From assembly GCF_900115095.1 (NCBI RefSeq), contig NZ_FOVH01000013.1:1-64000 (forward strand): DNA of 64,000 nt, in the 5' to 3' direction. The notes under the pieces were generated by a model. The model made no database searches. It was not told where the DNA came from and was given only the letters and a program-made list of their open reading frames with translations. Below, in pieces: positions 51,959-59,309 of the stretch. The first letter of the stretch is position 1. Every line of letters begins with the position of its first letter. Position numbers and translations under genes: made by a program. Source of the DNA: Actinomadura madurae. Its GTDB lineage: Bacteria > Actinomycetota > Actinomycetes > Streptosporangiales > Streptosporangiaceae.

Positions 51959-52059
51959 AGAGACCTGTCATTTCCCATCGTCTGGGAGCGGAAAAATGGC
52001 AGTGACGGCGTCACAGGCCACCCGATCAATACCATGGACCGTATCCGCCCCTCCTGCCC

Positions 52060-52088
52060 GTTCAACTGCCGCGCGGATGCAGTTGAAC
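52060..52088. promoter_or_regulatory. StrR-type operator palindrome
   Basis: GTTCAACTG at 52060-52068 and CAGTTGAAC at 52080-52088 are perfect inverted repeats with an 11-bp spacer. The StrR activator family (StrR, Bbr, Tei15*) is known to bind GTTCGACTG-N11-CAGTCGAAC-like sites, so spacing and both arms match except for one base per half-site. It lies 76 bp before the hydroxylase gene and about 100 bp before the hydrolase gene and could activate both. The regulator gene is not in the window. Confidence 0.82.
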
Positions 52089-52149
52089 ACCCGGGCCAGG
52101 AACGGAAAGTGCAGAGTATGGTCCGGTCTGCATCCATATCTTTTCAATC

Positions 52150-52154
52150 GGAGG
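52150..52154 (+). promoter_or_regulatory. Ribosome binding site of the hydroxylase gene
   Basis: GGAGG, 10 nt before the ATG at 52165, supports this start. Confidence 0.75.
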
Positions 52155-52164
52155 TAGGCCGCAG

Positions 52165-53748
52165 ATGGCCGATGAGCCGCTGTTCCTCAAGTCGAAGGTC
52201 ATTGTCGAGCCGTTGCTGGACCGGTTTATCGCCTGGCCGTACACGGTGGCTCCGGTGCAATCGGCGATGAATCTCGCGTTCCTCCAGGTGCCGCTCCTCG
52301 AGTCGTACCTGCAGTCCCCCCAGGTGCACATCGCCGCCAGCGGCAATCCGGAACTGCGCGGCGGCTACTTCGTCAACATCCCGGCGGAGCGCGCCGACGA
52401 GGTGCGCGACCTGCTCGCCGGGATCAAGCGCGACCGGGCGCATATCCTGCGGTTCGCCGAGGCGGTCGCCGAGGGCCAGGAAACGCTGCGCGCCAATGCC
52501 ACCGGATTCGACCTGACCCCGCTGTACGACAAGCTGCCCCCGGAGGTGAGCGGTCTCGTCGAGCTCGCCTACGACACCGACAACCAGGCGCAGATGCGCT
52601 TCATGGAGCCGGTCGCCTACACCACCGACCTCTACCAGGAGTCGCGCCAGTCGGTGCAGCTGTCGTTCGAGACCGGGATCGAGCGGCCGTTCGTCCTCAG
52701 CACGCCGCGGCTGCCGTCACCGGACGTCCTCGAACTCGGCATCCCCTTCCGCCACCCCGGTCTGGAGGAGCTGTTCAAGGCCAGGGTGCACCCCACGACC
52801 CTCGGCCACCTGCGCGAGGCGCTGGAACTGGACGACGCGCAGACCGAACGGCTCTCCGGAATGCTCGCCGAGCGGCCCGCCCTCGCCCCCGACCGCCACA
52901 TCGACGCCGGCGGCCGCGTGCGCTACTTCGGGCACGCCTGCCTGGTCCTGCAGACGCCGCAGGCCGCCATCGTGACCGATCCGTTCATCAGCGCGGACAG
53001 CTCCGCCGGGGACCGCTACACCCTGGACGACCTCCCCGACCGCATCGACCTGGTGCTGATCACCCACGGGCACCAGGACCACATCGTGCTCGAGACGCTG
53101 CTGCAACTGCGCGGCCGGGTCGGCAGCGTCGTCGTGCCGCGCGCGTCCCGCGGCAACCTGTCCGACCCGTCCCTCGGCCTGATGCTCAAGCACCTGGGGT
53201 TCTCCGTCACGGAGGTCGACGACTTCGACGAGGTCGACTTCCCGGGCGGCAAGGTCACCGCCACGCCGTTCCTCGGAGAGCACTGCGACCTCGACATCCG
53301 GGCGAAGTCGACGTACTGGGTCGAGCTGGCGGGCAAGAAGATCTACGTCGGCGCCGACTCCTCCGGCATCGCCCCGTCGCTCTACCGCCACGTGCGGCAG
53401 CACCTGGGCGTCGCCGACATGGCCTTCCTCGGCATGGAGTGCGACGGCGCGCCGCTGACCTGGCTCTACCAGGCGCTGCTGACCATCCCGGTCACCAAGA
53501 AGATGAGCGACTCGCGCAAGCTCTCCGGCTCCAACGCCGAGCAGGCCGCCGCCATCATGACCGAGCTCGGCGCCGGGTCGGCGTACGTGTACGCCATGGG
53601 CGAGGAACCCTGGCTCGGCCACGTCATGGCCACCACCTACGACGAGGACACGTACCAGATCAAGCAGATCGACGAGTTCCTGACCTGGTGCAAGGACCGG
53701 GGGATCCCGGCCGGCCACCTCTACGGCCGGCAGGAATGGCGCTGGTGA
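52165..53748 (+). CDS. CmlA-type diiron beta-hydroxylase
   Basis: The 527-residue protein has a long N-terminal domain followed by a metallo-beta-lactamase fold, the two-part layout and length of CmlA. The metal motif is H301-G-H303-Q-D305-H306, and H373 and D398 are likely further ligands. CmlA-family oxygenases put a hydroxyl on the beta-carbon of an amino acid bound to an NRPS carrier protein; relatives hydroxylate aminophenylalanine (chloramphenicol), tyrosine (teicoplanin-type) and probably asparagine (ramoplanin). Here the likely target is Tyr on the free-standing A-T-TE protein, with Asp or Asn on the main line as alternatives. It is the first gene of the right-hand block, directly behind the StrR-type operator. 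A drug-hydrolysing beta-lactamase role is unlikely. Confidence 0.88.
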   Translation: MADEPLFLKSKVIVEPLLDRFIAWPYTVAPVQSAMNLAFLQVPLLESYLQSPQVHIAASGNPELRGGYFVNIPAERADEVRDLLAGIKRDRAHILRFAEAVAEGQETLRANATGFDLTPLYDKLPPEVSGLVELAYDTDNQAQMRFMEPVAYTTDLYQESRQSVQLSFETGIERPFVLSTPRLPSPDVLELGIPFRHPGLEELFKARVHPTTLGHLREALELDDAQTERLSGMLAERPALAPDRHIDAGGRVRYFGHACLVLQTPQAAIVTDPFISADSSAGDRYTLDDLPDRIDLVLITHGHQDHIVLETLLQLRGRVGSVVVPRASRGNLSDPSLGLMLKHLGFSVTEVDDFDEVDFPGGKVTATPFLGEHCDLDIRAKSTYWVELAGKKIYVGADSSGIAPSLYRHVRQHLGVADMAFLGMECDGAPLTWLYQALLTIPVTKKMSDSRKLSGSNAEQAAAIMTELGAGSAYVYAMGEEPWLGHVMATTYDEDTYQIKQIDEFLTWCKDRGIPAGHLYGRQEWRW

Positions 53749-53768
53749 CGGCCGCGCCCCCATGCCAT

Positions 53769-53800
53769 CGGCGGGCGGCGCACCCCCGCGCCGCCCGCCG
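53769..53800 (+). terminator. Strong GC hairpin between hydroxylase and dpg genes
   Basis: A 13-bp perfect stem (left arm 53769-53781, right arm 53788-53800) encloses the loop ACCCCC, 20 bp after the hydroxylase stop. There is no T-run after it. It may end or weaken transcription from the upstream promoter, or protect the 3' end of the hydroxylase message. Confidence 0.55.
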
Positions 53801-53844
53801 CGTCCGATCCCGCAACCACCACACACCGGAAGGCAGGCGCCGAC

Positions 53845-53907
53845 ATGCTCACAGCGGTGGTCCCCGTCCGCAGCAAGCCCCGCATGTGGGGGTGGACGTT
53901 CCGATGA
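53845..53907 (+). CDS. Possible 20-residue leader peptide before dpgA
   Basis: An ATG preceded by GGAAGG (53828-53833) opens a 20-codon frame whose TGA overlaps the dpgA ATG (ATGA at 53904-53907). It would encode a short basic peptide ending in RMWGWTFR, with no match that I recognise. Such an overlap would couple dpgA translation to it, and dpgA itself has only a weak ribosome binding site. No experimental or family evidence supports the peptide, so it is a candidate only. Confidence 0.35.
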   Translation: MLTAVVPVRSKPRMWGWTFR

Positions 53908-55040
53908 CGATCACCGTCCGGGCGCCGGCGTCCGGTCCCGCCGCGCCCGATCGCTCCTTATCGGCCGGTGCCACCAGGATCGTGGGCATCGGCACCGCGA
54001 CCACGGAGACGTCCTACTCCCAGCGCGAGATCCTCGACATCTTCGACATCACCGATCCCCGGGTCCGGTCCGTCTTCCTCAACAGCGCGATCGAGCGGCG
54101 CCACCTCGTGCTCCCCCCGCGGGACGCCGGCGGCGGCCGCGTCACCGAGGCCCAGGGCGACCTGCTCGCCAAGCACAAGGCCCACGCCCTGGAGATGGGG
54201 GCGAAGGCGGTCCGGGCCTGCCTGGACGACGCGGGCCTCGGCCTGGCCGACATCGACTACCTGTGCTGCGTCACCACCACGGGATTCCTCAGCCCGGGCC
54301 TGAGCGCCTACCTCATCCGCGACACGGGCATCCCGCCCGGCGTCGTCCGCGTCGACGTCGTCGGGATGGGCTGCAACGGCGGCCTCAACGCGCTGAACGC
54401 GACCGCCGGCTGGGCCGCCGCCAACCCCGGCAAGGTCGCCGTGATGCTGTGCGCGGAGGCGTGCTCGGCCGGCTACGTCATCGACGGCACGATGCGCACG
54501 GCCGTGGTGAACAGCCTGTTCGGCGACGGTGCCGCCGCCGTCGCCCTCGTCGCCGGCCCCTCGGACGGCGCGGACACGACCGCCGGGCACGCGTCCGCCG
54601 GTCCCCGCATCCTGGGCTTCGCCGGCCACCTCATCGGCGACGCGATCGGCGCGATGCGCTACGACTGGGACGACGCGCAGGGCAAGTTCAGCTTCTACCT
54701 CGCCCCGGAGATCCCGTACGTGGTCGGCGCGAACGCCGGCCACGTCGTCGCGCGGCTGCTGTCCGGCGCCGGCCTGCGCCGCAGCGACATCGGCCATTGG
54801 CTGGTGCACTCCGGCGGCAAGAAGGTCATCGACGCGGTGCGGATGAACCTGGGCCTCACCCGCCACGACGTCCGGCACACGACCGGCGTCCTGCGCGACT
54901 ACGGCAACCTGTCGAGCGGCTCGTTCCTGTTCTCCTACGAGCGGCTGCTCCGGGAACGCGTCACCCGGCCCGGCGAGTACGGGGTCCTGATGGCCATGGG
55001 ACCCGGATCGACCATCGAGACGGCACTGGTGCAGTGGTGA
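53904..55040 (+). CDS. dpgA: DpgA, type III polyketide synthase (3,5-dihydroxyphenylacetyl-CoA)
   Basis: The 378-residue enzyme condenses four malonyl-CoA into 3,5-dihydroxyphenylacetyl-CoA, the first step to 3,5-dihydroxyphenylglycine (Dpg). It is a chalcone-synthase-like protein with the active-site Cys157 in GMGCNGGLNA, the conserved CCVTTTGFLSPGLSAYL stretch, GDGAAAV, and the His/Asn region VHSGGKKVID and LRDYGNLSS. The start at 53904 gives the usual family length; longer in-frame readings overlap the hydroxylase gene. Codon 19 (53958-53960) is TTA. dpgB follows after 13 nt. Assignment is strong because dpgB and dpgC follow in order. Confidence 0.96.
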   Translation: MTITVRAPASGPAAPDRSLSAGATRIVGIGTATTETSYSQREILDIFDITDPRVRSVFLNSAIERRHLVLPPRDAGGGRVTEAQGDLLAKHKAHALEMGAKAVRACLDDAGLGLADIDYLCCVTTTGFLSPGLSAYLIRDTGIPPGVVRVDVVGMGCNGGLNALNATAGWAAANPGKVAVMLCAEACSAGYVIDGTMRTAVVNSLFGDGAAAVALVAGPSDGADTTAGHASAGPRILGFAGHLIGDAIGAMRYDWDDAQGKFSFYLAPEIPYVVGANAGHVVARLLSGAGLRRSDIGHWLVHSGGKKVIDAVRMNLGLTRHDVRHTTGVLRDYGNLSSGSFLFSYERLLRERVTRPGEYGVLMAMGPGSTIETALVQW

Positions 55041-55053
55041 CGGGGGCGGCGGT

Positions 55054-55758
55054 ATGACGAACGCACAGTACGAGACGATCGGGGATCTGCCCGCGCGGGC
55101 GCCCGGTGACCTGCCCCTGACCATCGACGGGCGCGGGCCCGTGACGCCCGGGATGGTGGCCTCCGTGGCCGCCGTCTGCGACGCCGCGGAGGACCGGGCC
55201 GGCGCGAGCAGGGTCGTCCTCCGGGTGTCGGGCGCGCCCGGCGGGCCCGGGCCGGCGGGGCTGACGGTGGATCTCGTCAGCAAGTGGGAACGCGCGCTGC
55301 GCCGGCTGGAGCGCCTGCCCGCGGTCACGGTCGCCGTGGCCGACGGCGACTGCGGCGGGCCGGCCCTGGACGCGTTGCTGGCCACCGACTACCGCATCGC
55401 CACCCCCGCGGTGCGCCTGGTGCCCTCCGTCCTGGCGGGGACGACCTGGCCGGGGATGGCGCTCTACCGCCTCGCGCAGCGCGGCGCGGCCGCCGCGCCG
55501 ATCCGCCGGGCCGTGCTCTTCGGGACCCCGGTCGCCGCCGCCGACGCGCTCGCCCTGCATCTGGTGGACGAGGTGGCCGACGACCCGGAGGGCGCCCTGG
55601 CGGCCGTGGAGGTGACGGCCGTGCCGGGATCCGAGCTGGCCATCCGGCGGCAGCTGATGTCGGAGGCGTCCACGACCGGTTTCGAGGAGGCGCTGGGCGC
55701 CCATCTGGCGGCCTGTGACCGGGTCTTGCGCCGCGCCGCCGTCGGGGCCGCGTCGTGA
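55054..55758 (+). CDS. dpgB: DpgB, enoyl-CoA hydratase-like partner of DpgA
   Basis: The 234-residue protein has a reduced crotonase fold with VTVAVADGDCGGPALDALLATDYRIA in the place of the CoA-binding and oxyanion region. DpgB proteins speed up the DpgA reaction by helping dehydration and aromatization of the tetraketide and release of the thioester. Length fits the family (about 220-235). It ends in a GTGA overlap with dpgC, so the two are translationally coupled. Sequence alone would suggest only a crotonase; position between dpgA and dpgC makes the name secure. Confidence 0.92.
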   Translation: MTNAQYETIGDLPARAPGDLPLTIDGRGPVTPGMVASVAAVCDAAEDRAGASRVVLRVSGAPGGPGPAGLTVDLVSKWERALRRLERLPAVTVAVADGDCGGPALDALLATDYRIATPAVRLVPSVLAGTTWPGMALYRLAQRGAAAAPIRRAVLFGTPVAAADALALHLVDEVADDPEGALAAVEVTAVPGSELAIRRQLMSEASTTGFEEALGAHLAACDRVLRRAAVGAAS

Positions 55759-57086
55759 CCGCCGCCGACCACCGGACGCGGAGCGCTCCTCGCGCGGAGG
55801 CGTCCGGCCTGGACGCCGCCCGCGCCGAGCTCGCGGAGGCGGCGACCCGGGTCGATGACCTGCTGGCGGGCCTGCCCGAGCCGGGGGAGCGGTCGCCGGA
55901 ACAGAGACTGGCCGCCGCGTCGGCCCTGGAGTCGGCCCGCGCGCTGCGCTCCCGGTTCATGGACCGGCATGCCGAGGCCGTCTACGACGAGCTCACCGCC
56001 GGCCGCACACGCCGGCTGCGGGTGGCCGAGCTCGCCGAGGCCGCCGCCCTGGCCTTTCCGGGGCTGGTCCCCGGCGCGGAACGGCTCGCGGCCGAGCGCG
56101 CCAGGCCGCAGGCGGCCAAGGAGGGCCACGAGATCGACCAGGGCATCTTCTTCCGCGGTGTGCTGCGCTCGCGATCGGCCGGCGCCCACCTGGTCGACGC
56201 GATGCTGCGCCCGACACCGCGCGCTCTCGCCCTGCTGCCGGAGTTCACCGCGACCGGAACGGCCGACCTCGGATCGGTGACCCTGGAGCGCGCCGACGGC
56301 GTGGCCCGGCTGACCATGTGCCGGGACGACTGCCTCAACGCCGAGGACGAGCGCCAGGTCGCGGACATGGAGACCGCCGTCGACCTGGCGCAGCTCGACC
56401 CGGCCGTGGAGGTGTGCCTGCTGCGCGGCGGCACGATGACCCATCCCCGCCACCGCGGGCGGCGGGTGTTCAGCGCCGGCATCAACCTGAAGGCGCTGCA
56501 CGCCGGGGGCATCTCGCTGGCCGGCTTCCTCCTGGGGCGCGAGCTCGGCTACATCCACAAGATCGTGCGCGGCGTGCGCACCGACGGCCCGGCGGCGTGG
56601 CGCTCCCCGGCCGCCGGGAAGCCGTGGGTCGCCGCCGTGGACACGTTCGCGATCGGCGGCGGCGCCCAGCTGCTGCTGGTGTTCGACCACGTCCTGGCCG
56701 CGGCCGACGCCTACATCAGCCTGCCCGCCGCCCAGGAGGGCATCATCCCCGGGGCCGCGAACCTCCGCCTCCCGCGCGCCGCGGGCCATCGGCTCGCGCG
56801 CCAGGTGATCCTCGGCGGCCGGCGGATCCGGGCCACCGAGGCCGACGCCCGCCCGCTGGTGGACGAGGTCCACGAGAGCGACGAGCTGGACGAGGCCGTC
56901 GAACGCGTCCTCGCGCGTTCACGCGGCCCCGCCGTGGCGGCCAACCGGCACATGCTCAACTTCGCGGCGGAGCCGGAGGACGAGTTCCGCCTCTACATGG
57001 CCGAGTTCGCGCTGCAGCAGGCGCTCCGGCTCTACAGCGAGGACGTCCTGGAGAAGGCCGGCCGCTTCGGAAGGCGGCCGTCATGA
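55755..57086 (+). CDS. dpgC: DpgC, cofactor-free 1,2-dioxygenase
   Basis: The 443-residue enzyme oxidizes 3,5-dihydroxyphenylacetyl-CoA with O2 and cleaves the CoA ester, giving 3,5-dihydroxyphenylglyoxylate, without metal or flavin. It has a helical N-terminal extension (about residues 1-190) and a crotonase core with RRVFSAGINLKAL and DTFAIGGGAQLLLVFDHVLAA, as in other DpgC proteins. It starts with GTG inside the dpgB stop (GTGA). The next step, transamination to Dpg by an HpgT-type enzyme, has no gene in the window. The usual dpgD gene is also missing after it. Confidence 0.95.
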   Translation: MTAADHRTRSAPRAEASGLDAARAELAEAATRVDDLLAGLPEPGERSPEQRLAAASALESARALRSRFMDRHAEAVYDELTAGRTRRLRVAELAEAAALAFPGLVPGAERLAAERARPQAAKEGHEIDQGIFFRGVLRSRSAGAHLVDAMLRPTPRALALLPEFTATGTADLGSVTLERADGVARLTMCRDDCLNAEDERQVADMETAVDLAQLDPAVEVCLLRGGTMTHPRHRGRRVFSAGINLKALHAGGISLAGFLLGRELGYIHKIVRGVRTDGPAAWRSPAAGKPWVAAVDTFAIGGGAQLLLVFDHVLAAADAYISLPAAQEGIIPGAANLRLPRAAGHRLARQVILGGRRIRATEADARPLVDEVHESDELDEAVERVLARSRGPAVAANRHMLNFAAEPEDEFRLYMAEFALQQALRLYSEDVLEKAGRFGRRPS

Positions 57087-57163
57087 GCACGATCCGCAGT
57101 GCACCGCCGCCAGAGCCGGCCGGCGCGCGACCTGGAGGTGACACATGGAGATCCGCTCGATAG
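57083..57163 (+). CDS. Short 26-codon frame in the position of dpgD
   Basis: An ATG overlapping the dpgC stop (ATGA) opens 26 codons that end at TAG inside the first codons of hmaS. In most dpgA-B-C-D clusters the enoyl-CoA hydratase gene dpgD starts at this place. The frame could be a left-over of a deleted dpgD or a translational relay into hmaS. It shows no recognizable domain, so it may equally be chance. Confidence 0.3.
   Translation: MSTIRSAPPPEPAGARPGGDTWRSAR
57134..57138 (+). promoter_or_regulatory. Ribosome binding site of hmaS
   Basis: GGAGG, 6 nt before the ATG at 57145, fixes the start of the synthase. Confidence 0.75.
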
Positions 57164-58218
57164 ATCACATCGAGTTATTCGTCGAGGACGCCGAGGAGGC
57201 GGCCACCGCTCTGCGCGACCAGTTCGGTTTCGCTTTGGCAGGCCGCGGTGGAGCCCACACGGGCCTTCGCGGATGTGAGTCGGTGCTGTTGCGGCAGGAC
57301 GGCATCACCCTGCTGCTGACCTCGGCCACCAGCCCGGACAGCCGTGCCGCCGAGTACGTCGCGCGGCACGGCGACGGCGTCGGCGTGATCGCCCTGCGCG
57401 TCGACGACGCGCAGGCCGCGTTCGCCGAGGCGGTCGAGCGCGGGGCCGCCCCCGTCGCCCCGCCGGAGACCTTCGGTCCCGAGGGCGCCCGGGTCTGCTT
57501 CGCCTCGGTGACCGGGTTCGGCGACGTGGAGCACCGCTTCGTCTCCCGCGACCTGCCGGGCGGCCCCTTCGCCCCGCTGATCGAGGAGACCGGCTGCGGC
57601 CGCTCCGGCTGGGGCCTGGTCACGGACGTCGACCACATCGCGGTCTGCGTTCCCGCGGGCACGCTCGGGGAGACGGTGCGCCGCTACGAGGAGGTCTTCG
57701 GCCTGCGCCAGATCTTCGAGGAGCGGATCGTCGTCGGCTCCCAGGCCATGGACTCGAAGGTCGTCCAGAGCCGCTCCGAACGCCTGACCCTCACGATCCT
57801 GGAGCCGGACGTCACCCGCGACCCGGGCCAGATCGACGCGTTCGTCGCGGCCCACGACGGCGCCGGGGTCCAGCACATCGCGTTCCTGACCGAGGACATC
57901 CTGACCGCCGTGGCCGAGAGCGCCGAGAGGGGCGTGCGGTTCCTCACCACGCCCCCGAGCTACTACGACATGCTGCCGTCCCGCCTCGGACCGATCGACG
58001 TCCCGGTGGAGGCGCTGCGCGAGCTCAACGTCCTGGCCGACCGCGACCACTCGGGGGTCATGCTCCAGATCTTCACCGAGTCGCGGCACCCGAGGGGCAC
58101 CCTCTTCTACGAACTGATCGACCGCCGCGGCGCCCGCACCTTCGGCAGCAACAACATCCACGCCCTCTACGAGGCCGTGGAGCGCCGGAAGGCGAGCGAC
58201 CCGATCGCCCAGGACTGA
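57145..58218 (+). CDS. hmaS: 4-Hydroxymandelate synthase
   Basis: The 357-residue non-heme iron enzyme converts 4-hydroxyphenylpyruvate and O2 to 4-hydroxymandelate, the first committed step to 4-hydroxyphenylglycine (Hpg). It has two glyoxalase-like halves, and the iron ligands are H164 (DVDHIAV), H244 (VQHIAFL) and E323 (FYELIDR), in positions matching the known synthase. 4-Hydroxyphenylpyruvate dioxygenase shares the fold, but the gene is followed at once by a hydroxymandelate oxidase and sits beside Dpg genes, which decides for the synthase. Codon 11 (57175-57177) is TTA. It is 58 nt after dpgC and in the same direction. Confidence 0.95.
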   Translation: MEIRSIDHIELFVEDAEEAATALRDQFGFALAGRGGAHTGLRGCESVLLRQDGITLLLTSATSPDSRAAEYVARHGDGVGVIALRVDDAQAAFAEAVERGAAPVAPPETFGPEGARVCFASVTGFGDVEHRFVSRDLPGGPFAPLIEETGCGRSGWGLVTDVDHIAVCVPAGTLGETVRRYEEVFGLRQIFEERIVVGSQAMDSKVVQSRSERLTLTILEPDVTRDPGQIDAFVAAHDGAGVQHIAFLTEDILTAVAESAERGVRFLTTPPSYYDMLPSRLGPIDVPVEALRELNVLADRDHSGVMLQIFTESRHPRGTLFYELIDRRGARTFGSNNIHALYEAVERRKASDPIAQD

Positions 58219-58232
58219 AGAGCTCCCCGGCG

Positions 58233-59309
58233 ATGAGACTGACGCTCGACGACTTCGCGCGATCGGCCAGGGCCCGGCTCGACCCCGCGGTCTGGGACTT
58301 CTTCGAGGGCGGCGCCGGTGAGGAACGGACCCTCGCCGCCAACGTCGAGGCGTTCGACCGGCGGTGGCTGCGGCCGCTGGTCCTGCGCGGCGCCGGCCGT
58401 CCCGAGACCGCGACCACGATCCTCGGCCGCGCCTGGGACGCGCCGGTGGCGATCGCCCCGCTGGCCTACCAGACCCTGGCCCACCCGCTGGGCGAGCTCG
58501 CCACCGTGCGCGGGACGGCGGCGGCCGCCCGCGTGCCCGTCGTGATCAGCACCTTCGCCGGACGCGACCTTCGGGAGCTCTCCGGCGCCGGCGGCCCCCT
58601 CTGGCTCCAGGTCTACTGCCTGCGCGAACGCTCGATGACGCGGCGCATCATCGAACGTGCGGAGGGCGCGGGCTTCGAGGCGCTCGTCCTCACCGTCGAC
58701 GCGCCCCGCCTCGGCCGGAGGCTGCGCGACCTGCGCAACGGGTTCCGGCTTCCCGAGGGGATCGTCCCCGCCAACCTCGACGGCCACGACTTCACCGTGC
58801 CGGCCGCGCACGCCAGGGCCGAGTTCGCCCCCGACCTCGACTGGTCGGTGGTGGACTGGCTGCGCTCGGTCAGCGCGCTGCCGATCCTGCTCAAGGGGAT
58901 CCTCACCGGCACCGACGCGGTGCGGGCGGCCGAGGCCGGGGCGGACGGCATCGTCGTGTCCAACCACGGCGGCCGGCAGCTCGACGGCGTCCCCGCCACC
59001 CTCGACGTCCTGCCGGAGATCGCGGCGGCGGTGGCCGGGCGCGTCCCCGTCCTGCTCGACGGGGGAGTGCGCCGTGGGCGGGACGTGCTCGCCGCGCTCG
59101 CGCTCGGCGCCGACGCGGTGCTCCTCGGCCGGCCGGTCCTGCACGGCCTCGCGGTCGGCGCCGCCCAGGGAGTGACGGACGTGCTGGACATCCTGCTCGG
59201 CGAGCTGACCGACGCCATGGCCCTCGCGGGCCTTCGCGCGCTCGCCGACATCGGCCCCGAATCCGTCCGGCCCGTCGCGGCCGCCCAGCCAGTGGGAGAG
59301 AGTGCATGA
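58233..59309 (+). CDS. hmo: 4-Hydroxymandelate oxidase
   Basis: The 358-residue FMN-dependent alpha-hydroxy-acid oxidase turns 4-hydroxymandelate into 4-hydroxyphenylglyoxylate, the keto acid of Hpg. It is a TIM barrel of the glycolate oxidase family with the FMN-binding region IAPLAYQTLAHP, the active-site Lys in LLKGILTG, the catalytic His-Arg motif SNHGGRQLDG and the phosphate site LLDGGVRRGRDV. It starts 14 nt after hmaS and overlaps the next gene by ATGA. The aminotransferase that finishes Hpg is not in the window. Confidence 0.95.
   Translation: MRLTLDDFARSARARLDPAVWDFFEGGAGEERTLAANVEAFDRRWLRPLVLRGAGRPETATTILGRAWDAPVAIAPLAYQTLAHPLGELATVRGTAAAARVPVVISTFAGRDLRELSGAGGPLWLQVYCLRERSMTRRIIERAEGAGFEALVLTVDAPRLGRRLRDLRNGFRLPEGIVPANLDGHDFTVPAAHARAEFAPDLDWSVVDWLRSVSALPILLKGILTGTDAVRAAEAGADGIVVSNHGGRQLDGVPATLDVLPEIAAAVAGRVPVLLDGGVRRGRDVLAALALGADAVLLGRPVLHGLAVGAAQGVTDVLDILLGELTDAMALAGLRALADIGPESVRPVAAAQPVGESA

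Larger units (their letters stand above)
51959..52164. promoter_or_regulatory. Divergent promoter region
   Basis: The 206 bp separate the start codons of the minus-strand operon and the plus-strand hydroxylase gene, and hold noticeably more A and T than the flanking genes. This gap must carry promoters for both directions. It contains one strong palindrome (listed separately) and a ribosome binding site for the right-hand gene. I cannot place -10 and -35 boxes with confidence. Confidence 0.7.

Noticed and set aside
52165..53748. A metallo-beta-lactamase resistance protein
   Set aside because: The long N-terminal domain, total length and HGHQDH motif match CmlA-type oxygenases, and the position beside an A-T-TE fits amino acid hydroxylation.
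57145..58218. 4-Hydroxyphenylpyruvate dioxygenase of tyrosine breakdown
   Set aside because: It is followed directly by hydroxymandelate oxidase and lies in a Dpg operon, which points to hydroxymandelate synthase.
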